A stretch of 17,939 nucleotides of DNA from positions 1 through 17,939 of the forward strand of contig JAPWVB010000013.1 of NCBI GenBank assembly GCA_028275205.1, in the 5' to 3' direction. The notes beneath the pieces are model-generated. The model was not told the DNA's origin and searched no databases. It saw only the letters and a program-made list of their open reading frames with translations. The number at the start of each line of letters is the position of its first letter. The stretch's first letter is position 1. A program made the translations under genes and the position numbers. Of this stretch, positions 6,795 to 12,374 are shown piece after piece. The DNA comes from Candidatus Acetothermia bacterium. Its GTDB lineage: Bacteria > Bipolaricaulota > Bipolaricaulia > RBG-16-55-9 > DRXL01.

Positions 6795-7006
6795 GCAGTA
6801 ACACTGTAACCGATCCCGGCTTGGGCTTGCCTTGATGGGCAGGGAACATCGGCGTATGAGCAGAAGACGCAGCAGTCCCCCGGCTTAGGTCTGAGGATTT
6901 TATGGCAGTGCACACAGCGATAGAAGAACTGACAACTCTCCGTGGGCATCTCCACGTCTTGTACAAAGCCGCACTCTGGGCATGTGAGCTTGGCTTTCGT
7001 TGTCAT
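6743..7006 (-). CDS. GDCCVxC-domain zinc-ribbon-like protein with antisense C-terminal extension
   Basis: An 87-residue Cys-rich protein. It has CPEC (9-12), Cys25, CVHC (31-34), GDCCVFC (43-49) and PCP (55-57). This arrangement is that of the family annotated as GDCCVxC domain-containing (seleno)proteins, small proteins often found beside metal transport or resistance genes. Some members carry selenocysteine in the CC pair, but here both codons are TGC, so it is a plain Cys form. A strong ribosome site (AAGGGGTGATC) precedes ATG 7006, and the gene starts only four bases after the cadA stop, so it is co-transcribed with cadA. The conserved part ends near residue 60. The last 27 residues run antisense into ruvB and look unconserved, as if an original stop was lost. 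A role in metal or thiol handling is inferred. Confidence 0.8.
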   Translation of the reverse strand: MTTKAKLTCPECGFVQDVEMPTESCQFFYRCVHCHKILRPKPGDCCVFCSYADVPCPSRQAQAGIGYSVTAHKSGASRDLAGAIPRC

Positions 7007-7010
7007 GAGA

Positions 7011-9140
7011 TCACCCCTTGGGCATGATCTGCGCTAGGCGCAGCGCGTTGCCCGTCACCGCCAGCGAAGCCCCCATGTCCCCAACGAGCACAGCTAATAC
7101 GAGCGTCACGTAGCCGGGGAAGACCCCAAGCCCAAGGGTGAGCTTCGTCAGGATCGAGAAGAAGATGTTCTGTTGGATGACGCGGCGCGTGCGGCGGCTC
7201 AGCTCAATGAGATAGGGCAATTTGCTGAGATCATCCCCCATGAGCGCAACGTGTGATGTCTCGAGCGCGGCATGGGAACCTACTGCGCCCATCGCGATCC
7301 CCACAGTAGCAGCAGCAAGAGCCGGCGCATCGTTCACCCCGTCGCCGACCATCGCCACACGGCCATACTCGCTCCTCAGATGCTCGATTTCGTGCACCTT
7401 CTCTTCGGGCAAGACCCCCGCGTGATAGTGCGTAATCCCCAATTGTTGGGCTACCGCGCGAGCCGTAGCTTCATTGTCCCCCGTAACCATCACGACTTCG
7501 ATCCCTAAATCTTTGAGGCGCTGCACGGCCTGTTGAGCTTGAGGACGGATAGTATCAGCTATAGTAATCAGCCCCAGCAAACGATCGGGCGTGCCCACAC
7601 CGATGACCGTCTTAGCTTGGGCTGCGAAATTGTGAGCAAGCCCATCGGCGTTAAAGAGTTCGGGCTTGCCCACTCGATAGAGCGTGCCATTAAGCTTAGC
7701 TTGGACGCCTTGGCCCGTCAACGACGTGAATTCTTGGGCATCGGGGAGCGGCTCCCCCGCCGTGCGCTCCTCATACGCACGCACGATCGCTTGGGCGATA
7801 GGGTGCTGGCTCTTGCGCTCCAGCGCTGCGGCAATGCGCAGCACTTCTGCCACGGAGATGGTGTCCGTCGGGATGATATCGCTCACGGTGAGCTGGCCCG
7901 TCGTCAGCGTGCCTGTCTTGTCGAAGACAATAGTTTTTATTTGTCCTAGTTCTTCTAGGTAGACCCCGCCCTTGATGAGCACGCCGTGGCGTGCGGCGCT
8001 GGTGATCGCCGAGATAATCGAGACTGGTGTCGAGATCAAAAGCGCGCACGGGCACGCGATGACTAAGAGCGCCAGCGCGCGGGAGAACCACTCTGCAAAC
8101 GCAGCCCCGAAGAAGATCGCTGGGACGGTCGCTACTAAGAGCGCAACGAACACTACAGCGGGCGTGTAATATTTTGCAAAACGATCCACAAATCTTTCGC
8201 TGAGGGCTTTCTGAGCTTCGGCTTCTTCAACTAAGTGAATGATTTTTGCGAGCGTCGTGTCCTTGGCACGCTTGGTGACCCTGATCTCTAAATAGCCCTC
8301 GTGGTTGATCGTGCCGGCGAAGACCTCATCGCCCGGTCTTTTCTCCACGGGGATGGATTCCCCAGTGATGGGCGCTTGGTTCACAAAAGAGCTTCCAGAG
8401 AGCACCTGGCCGTCGAGGGCGATCCTCTCCCCAGGCTTCACTATACAGACTTCGCCGACGGCGATCTCTTCGATGGGGCAGAGGAGTTCTTCCCCATCGC
8501 GGCGCACGCGCGCCTCGCGGGGAGCGAGCTTTATCAGCTCGCGCAATGACCGACGCGCGCGCTCGACGGAAAACTCTTCGAGCAGCTCAGCCAACGAGAA
8601 GAGAAACGCCAAGCTCGCCGCTTCGACGTATTCTCCGATGACGATCGCCCCGAGGATCGCAAGGCTCATCAGAAAATTGATGCCCAGCGAGAACGTCTTG
8701 AGCGCGTACAGCCCCTTGCGCGCGAAGTGATAAGCCCCAAAGAGCACCGAAGCCAGATACAGCGCCGTGGAGAGTGAGAGCGCGCGCCCAAAGATAATAA
8801 GTAGCACCAGATCGAGCTTCAACAATGAAAGCACGAGCCCCAGGGCTAACAGCGCGCCGGAGATGCCCGTGAAGATGGCCTCGCGCCGCCTCCAGAGCGA
8901 TTGAGGTTCGCTCTCTTGTTCGTGGGCGCGATGCGTCGTATAGCCGATGCGCTTGACGTGCTCGACGAGTTGCGCCCGATTCAACGCGCTCGCATGGTAG
9001 CGCACGCGCAGGATGCCCAACGCGAAATTGACTCTCGCTTCAGTCACACCGTGCAGGCGCGTGATGGCTTGTTCTAGTTCGTCGGCGCAGCCGGCACAGT
9101 GCATTCCTTCAATCTGGATGTCTTCGATGCGTTCATCCAT
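7011..9140 (-). CDS. cadA: P1B-type ATPase, Zn2+/Cd2+/Pb2+ exporter (CadA/ZntA type)
   Basis: Pumps soft divalent metals out of the cytoplasm using ATP. The 709 residues hold one N-terminal heavy-metal-associated domain with GMHCAGC (12-18), eight predicted membrane helices, the actuator TGES (259-262), the membrane metal site CPC (363-365) in ACPCALLISTPVS, the phosphorylation site DKTGTLT (407-413), the HP motif (446-447) and GDGVND (599-604). The last helix reads LVGDMGASLAVTGNALRL. The Asp there (688) and the ISTP after the CPC fit the Zn/Cd/Pb subgroup rather than the copper subgroup, whose last helix has an M-x-x-SS pattern. No Shine-Dalgarno site precedes ATG 9140; the leader is A/T-rich with a TAAAAT nine bases upstream. 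The gene follows the methyltransferase by 12 bases and leads into the GDCCVxC gene. The exact metal is inferred. Confidence 0.93.
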   Translation of the reverse strand: MDERIEDIQIEGMHCAGCADELEQAITRLHGVTEARVNFALGILRVRYHASALNRAQLVEHVKRIGYTTHRAHEQESEPQSLWRRREAIFTGISGALLALGLVLSLLKLDLVLLIIFGRALSLSTALYLASVLFGAYHFARKGLYALKTFSLGINFLMSLAILGAIVIGEYVEAASLAFLFSLAELLEEFSVERARRSLRELIKLAPREARVRRDGEELLCPIEEIAVGEVCIVKPGERIALDGQVLSGSSFVNQAPITGESIPVEKRPGDEVFAGTINHEGYLEIRVTKRAKDTTLAKIIHLVEEAEAQKALSERFVDRFAKYYTPAVVFVALLVATVPAIFFGAAFAEWFSRALALLVIACPCALLISTPVSIISAITSAARHGVLIKGGVYLEELGQIKTIVFDKTGTLTTGQLTVSDIIPTDTISVAEVLRIAAALERKSQHPIAQAIVRAYEERTAGEPLPDAQEFTSLTGQGVQAKLNGTLYRVGKPELFNADGLAHNFAAQAKTVIGVGTPDRLLGLITIADTIRPQAQQAVQRLKDLGIEVVMVTGDNEATARAVAQQLGITHYHAGVLPEEKVHEIEHLRSEYGRVAMVGDGVNDAPALAAATVGIAMGAVGSHAALETSHVALMGDDLSKLPYLIELSRRTRRVIQQNIFFSILTKLTLGLGVFPGYVTLVLAVLVGDMGASLAVTGNALRLAQIMPKG

Positions 9141-9152
9141 AATAAAAAGATT

Positions 9153-9734
9153 TTAAACAGCTCTTGCCCCGACCTCTAGCACAAGCCCGTTGAGGTACTC
9201 CCGCACAGACTCTGTGCGAAACCCGTTGGACTGCACCAAGCTCAACGTATCTCGGTTCAGGTGGCACCCATTGGCAATGTGCTTCCAGAGGGGTGTCAAG
9301 AGGTCTTGGACTTTCGCGCCCACAGGATTGTGCACGCGTACATGCTCAAGGAGCCTGAACTGACCACCGGGCTTGAGCACACGACGGACTTCGCACAGCG
9401 CTCGTACGGGATCAGCTACGGTGCAAAAGACGAAAGACGCGATCACCGTATCAAAAGACCGATCAGCAAAGGGGAGCTCTTCAGCGTGTCCAACGAGCAG
9501 CGTTATAGGGCGCCCTAAAGTAGTAGCGCGATGGCGCGCTCGCTTGAGAAAGTTTTCGTTAGGGTCAATGCTCGTCAACTCAATTTCGGCTGGATAATAG
9601 AGCAAATTCGCGCCTGTGCCGATGCCAATCTCCAGCACACGTCCACGAGCTGTGCTCACCAAACGCTGGCGCAATGGGCGCAGCCAGAGTCTCTCTACGG
9701 GCCACATCACTGCGTCATAGATCGCTGCCTTCAT
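9153..9734 (-). CDS. Class I SAM-dependent methyltransferase
   Basis: A 193-residue methyltransferase. Motif I is VLEIGIGTGANL (33-44). The acidic end of strand 2 is SIDPNENFL. Motif II is PFADRSFDTVIASFVFC, followed by VRRVLKPGGQFRLLEHV. This is the layout of the UbiE/methyltransferase-11 group, whose substrates include quinones, phospholipids and small molecules; the substrate here cannot be assigned. ATG 9734 is used because the family N-terminus (YDAVMWPVERLWLRPLR) begins there. A longer frame to 9857 runs into the upstream gene and is rejected. It lies eight bases after the membrane-protein gene and 12 before cadA, so it belongs to the same transcript. A fragment resembling its N-terminus is found at 11952-12089. 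Confidence 0.85.
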   Translation of the reverse strand: MKAAIYDAVMWPVERLWLRPLRQRLVSTARGRVLEIGIGTGANLLYYPAEIELTSIDPNENFLKRARHRATTLGRPITLLVGHAEELPFADRSFDTVIASFVFCTVADPVRALCEVRRVLKPGGQFRLLEHVRVHNPVGAKVQDLLTPLWKHIANGCHLNRDTLSLVQSNGFRTESVREYLNGLVLEVGARAV

Positions 9735-9742
9735 GATCGGTA

Positions 9743-10117
9743 TTAGCTCTTGCTCAATGCCAGCGCCCCACCGATGACGCCCAACACTCCTGCCACCAAG
9801 CCTCCCATTCCCACAAAGAAGTTCAGCGCCGACGCAATGATGATCACGATCCCCCACGTCTGGCGCTGCTCCGGTTTAGCGTAGAGCATCGCTGCCCCGA
9901 TTAAGACAACAATCCCAGCGATGAGGCCGAACCACGGCCACCACAACGTGGGAGCCAAGCCCCGCATCATCCCGTGGCCCCACATCCATCCGCCCATTCC
10001 CCACTCTCCGACGCCGGACATCATCGTCCCGGTGGCTAACATCCACAGCCCCGCCAGCAGCGAGAGTACAAACGCTGCGACGGGTTTTTCTGCCGTCGGC
10101 TGTTGTCCTTCTTGCAT
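9743..10117 (-). CDS. Small four-helix membrane protein with a Met/Trp/Gly-rich loop
   Basis: 124 residues with four likely membrane helices (about 12-30, 60-79, 86-100 and 101-121). The loop between helices 1 and 2 (about 31-53) is unusual: MMSGVGEWGMGGWMWGHGMM holds six Met, three Trp and one His in 20 residues. Such Met/His-rich stretches can bind Cu+ or Ag+ outside the cytoplasm. Together with the copper context this suggests a metal-related role, but that is inference. The start is certain: AAAGGAGG lies five to six bases before ATG 10117. It follows the DUF302 gene after an 18-base gap and precedes the methyltransferase. I know no firm family for it. Confidence 0.7.
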   Translation of the reverse strand: MQEGQQPTAEKPVAAFVLSLLAGLWMLATGTMMSGVGEWGMGGWMWGHGMMRGLAPTLWWPWFGLIAGIVVLIGAAMLYAKPEQRQTWGIVIIIASALNFFVGMGGLVAGVLGVIGGALALSKS

Positions 10118-10135
10118 GAGCGCCTCCTTTAGTGA

Positions 10136-10540
10136 TTACCGTGCGGCGGCATCGAGGATCGCTTGGATCTCCGCGTCGATCTTCTTTGGCAGATCGCCAA
10201 CTTTTTGAACAGCCTGCGGGAAGATCTGGGGCATGACTGCCCCCGGCCGCATCGCGGCGATCTTCGTCTTGCCCTTCTCTGTGAAAATTAAGACGCTGCA
10301 GGGCATACACAGCCCCGTCAGACGCTCCGCGCCCATGAGCGCGTTGGCGTGCGCCGGAGCACAGATATCTATAGACTTCACGTGCTCCGCCTGAGGAAAT
10401 CCCTTCGCAGCCAAGATCTCCGAAAAGTCATAATCCCCCAAGATGCCCCACTTATGAGCCTCCGCGGCCTTGCGCACCGCGATCACAGCTTCGTGGAACG
10501 ATTTGCTCGTCTCAACGACGTGCACGAAATCCTGAACCAT
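10136..10540 (-). CDS. DUF302 family protein
   Basis: A 134-residue cytoplasmic protein of the DUF302 type. It has an N-terminal alpha/beta unit (FHEAVIAVRKAAEAHKWGIL), then SIDICAPAHANALMG (56-70) and GLCMPCSVLIFTEKGKT (76-92), with Cys60, Cys78 and Cys81 at the places where this family keeps conserved Cys or Pro. The biochemical role of DUF302 is not established. The CxxC-like pair (C78, C81) near C60 could bind metal or be redox-active. A strong AAAGGAGGT ribosome site precedes ATG 10540. The gene is 19 bases downstream of the DUF155 gene and is followed closely by the four-helix membrane protein, so it lies within the metal operon. Confidence 0.8.
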   Translation of the reverse strand: MVQDFVHVVETSKSFHEAVIAVRKAAEAHKWGILGDYDFSEILAAKGFPQAEHVKSIDICAPAHANALMGAERLTGLCMPCSVLIFTEKGKTKIAAMRPGAVMPQIFPQAVQKVGDLPKKIDAEIQAILDAAAR

Positions 10541-10559
10541 GTGTACCTCCTTTGTAGAT

Positions 10560-11675
10560 TCAGCGTTTGCTCAGCGGTTCCAGCAAGAGCAAGAGAATAT
10601 CGAGCACAAAGAGCACGACGATCAACAGCTCTAGGACCACGAGCTGGCGCGCTTGCGTGCGCTCGTAGAGCAGCTCATAAAGACTCTCGACGGTGGCGAG
10701 CTTGTGGCGCAGGCTCGCCTCCCAGGCGGACAATCCGAAGCGGGTTGCTGCCCGTGTGTAGACCCGCGCCAGGTAAGGGTCCCCGATGAGCTTGAGCGAG
10801 TTGGTGACTTTTTCAATCACCTCCGAGACGTCGAGCTTCACCTCAGAGAGATAGTCAATAATCGTAGCGAACGGACGCAACGTCATGATGCTGGGCTTCT
10901 TCTCGAGATCGTCATAGGCGCGATCCAAGACCCGATCCAAGAGGGCGTCGTAGGTGCGCAGCTCCAGCAGCATGGCCACGGCGTACTCTAAGACATCGGG
11001 CACGTCATAGCTCTGCCGCGGGTCATAGATAAACGCGGCATTCCAATCGACGATGACAAGCTCGTCCTCGTAGTACGACAGGGGCTGGCGGATCGCTTCT
11101 GACAGCTCGCTTGGGCTGAGGGGCTCGATCTCGCAGCGCAAGATTTTGGCGATCTCGGAGCCGTAGGTATCTAAGAGCTGCTGCGCGCTCAGCGGGCGAT
11201 CCCACTGGGTTATGGAGAAGATCGCGTAATCCTCCCACTCAAGCTCTTGGAGGTGCGTCGCTTGCACGATCCCCGGGGCTAGGGCGTCCTGCAATCGTCG
11301 TAACTGCTGATACGCGATCTGATAGACCTTGGGGCTGCCTACCAACTCCGTGGCTACTCCCACGAGATTCTGAAGTTCCCCCTGCAGCGGCAGCTTGAAG
11401 ATAATACTGATGACGCCGAAATCATAGAGCTTGGCGCGGCAGACGGCCGGAGCGTAGGAAGCGCCCAGCGCCACCGGCCCCATCTCGATGAGCAACGGCG
11501 CCCGACGGTACTGCACATACGCCGGGGTGAGGCGCTCCACCACCAAGTGTGAAGTAGTGGGCGCCTCGCCGAAGATGCTCTCGATCTTCTCCAGCAGAAT
11601 CTCGTCGCCAACGTCAAAGCAATAGTAGAGCAAGAGCGAGCCGTGCTCGATCCGCAAAGACCTATCACGCTCCAT
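10560..11675 (-). CDS. DUF155/RMD1 family protein with C-terminal membrane anchor
   Basis: A 371-residue protein. Near the end it has KLIGDPYLARVYTRAATRF, then LSAWEASLRHKLATVESLYELL, and finally a single membrane helix (about 344-366: LVVLELLIVVLFVLDILLLL). This order and the basic last residues are typical of the RMD1/DUF155 family, tail-anchored proteins that include yeast and mitochondrial members (RMND1). The bacterial function is unknown. The N-terminal half is acidic and mixed alpha/beta without known catalytic motifs. Translation start ATG 11675 has only a weak upstream AGGCAGAG, and the end of a start-less frame (11665-11919) overlaps it by 11 bases. It begins the run DUF155, DUF302, membrane protein, methyltransferase, cadA, GDCCVxC. 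Confidence 0.75.
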   Translation of the reverse strand: MERDRSLRIEHGSLLLYYCFDVGDEILLEKIESIFGEAPTTSHLVVERLTPAYVQYRRAPLLIEMGPVALGASYAPAVCRAKLYDFGVISIIFKLPLQGELQNLVGVATELVGSPKVYQIAYQQLRRLQDALAPGIVQATHLQELEWEDYAIFSITQWDRPLSAQQLLDTYGSEIAKILRCEIEPLSPSELSEAIRQPLSYYEDELVIVDWNAAFIYDPRQSYDVPDVLEYAVAMLLELRTYDALLDRVLDRAYDDLEKKPSIMTLRPFATIIDYLSEVKLDVSEVIEKVTNSLKLIGDPYLARVYTRAATRFGLSAWEASLRHKLATVESLYELLYERTQARQLVVLELLIVVLFVLDILLLLLEPLSKR

Positions 11676-11919
11676 AGGCTCTGCCTAGCGCACGGGGTTC
11701 TCCGGCCCGCGCCCAAGATACTCCGCCAAGAAGGCTCAGTAAGCTTTGATCGCCCCGCTTGGGCAGGGGCTGGGCTTCAAGAGAGCTTTGCGAAGTCTGA
11801 AAGACCCCGATGAGGGCGATCAGCCCCACTGCTCCCACCCCGACGATTCCCCACAGCCAGAGGCGGCGCGGAGACCTCTTCGTCGTGGTTTGACGCTGCT
11901 CTTTTTTGCTCTGGGCGTA
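11665..11919 (-). pseudogene. Probable gene remnant: single-helix membrane-anchored protein without a start codon
   Basis: This 84-codon frame reads like real protein: a basic cytoplasmic start (KKEQRQTTTKRSPRRL), one membrane helix (WLWGIVGVGAVGLIALIGVF), and a polar outer part with LPKRGDQSLLSLLGG. It ends at 11665, overlapping the DUF155 start by 11 bases as operon genes often do. No ATG, GTG or TTG exists in frame before the membrane helix. Just upstream are a perfect minus-strand TATAAT (11931-11926) and AGGAGA, but no good -35. It may be a decayed membrane-anchored thioredoxin-like (TlpA-type) protein. That guess rests only on the anchor followed by PKRGD, and it is weak. Confidence 0.35.
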
Positions 11920-11951
11920 TCTCCTATTATATAGTGATCCTTCTGATGAAA

Positions 11952-12089
11952 CTAGTGCTTTCGGGCCACGATCAGCTTGACGATCCCTAAGGCCAGCAGC
12001 TCCATCGGCCCTTCGATCAGATCATACAGCGGAGCGTTGCGGTCATAGCGCGCTTTCGTTTGGGCTGTTGCTATCGGATCAACTTTCAT
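11952..12089 (-). pseudogene. Truncated methyltransferase N-terminus
   Basis: This 45-codon frame starts with ATG 12089 and ends TAG 11952. Residues 12-31 include KARYDRNAPLYDLIEGPMEL, which is the N-terminal lead-in of UbiE-like methyltransferases and parallels the start of the intact enzyme at 9734 (YDAVMWPVERL). The SAM-binding motif that should follow is missing. Instead the frame runs through ALGIVKLIVARKH to a stop. I read it as a remnant of a duplicated or deleted methyltransferase gene. A short functional peptide is possible but less likely. A weak TAAGG lies before the start. Confidence 0.5.
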
Positions 12090-12155
12090 GGCCTTACCAT
12101 GTCGCCCTCCCATCGGAAGACTCTCGACAGCGTGCCGATCCCCTTCAACTCAAGC

Positions 12156-12374
12156 TCAAGCCACTGCGTCTCCTTGGTGACGCTTCTTCCAATACGACGT
12201 CACGATGGGCATACTCACGATCATCGAGAGCAGAAAGACCCAAACCGTCCCGCCCACCCGCGCCATCATAGAATACCCAAGCGCCGATGCCGCTACGAAG
12301 AAGAGTATCGCGACACAAAGCGAAATCCCCGTGTAGACCAAGGCGCTCACCCGCAAGATCTTTCGTTCGTTCAT
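12156..12374 (-). CDS. Small two-helix membrane protein downstream of copA
   Basis: 72 residues with two membrane helices (about 10-33 and 42-60) separated by a short loop, and basic ends (NERKILR; YWKKRH). ATG 12374 is preferred because AGGAGG sits six bases upstream (12386-12381). A GTG at 12377 directly before it would be too close to that site. The start overlaps the copA stop by one base (TGATG), so the protein is probably translated together with CopA. No known family was recognised. A role as a small partner of the copper pump is inferred from position only. Confidence 0.65.
   Translation of the reverse strand: MNERKILRVSALVYTGISLCVAILFFVAASALGYSMMARVGGTVWVFLLSMIVSMPIVTSYWKKRHQGDAVA

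Noticed and set aside
6790..6800. Terminator for ruvB
   Set aside because: No GC-rich hairpin with a T-tract was found at the end of ruvB; the region is coding on the other strand.
6860..6885. Selenocysteine in the GDCCVxC protein
   Set aside because: Both codons of the CC pair are TGC and no in-frame TGA is present, so this is a plain Cys form.
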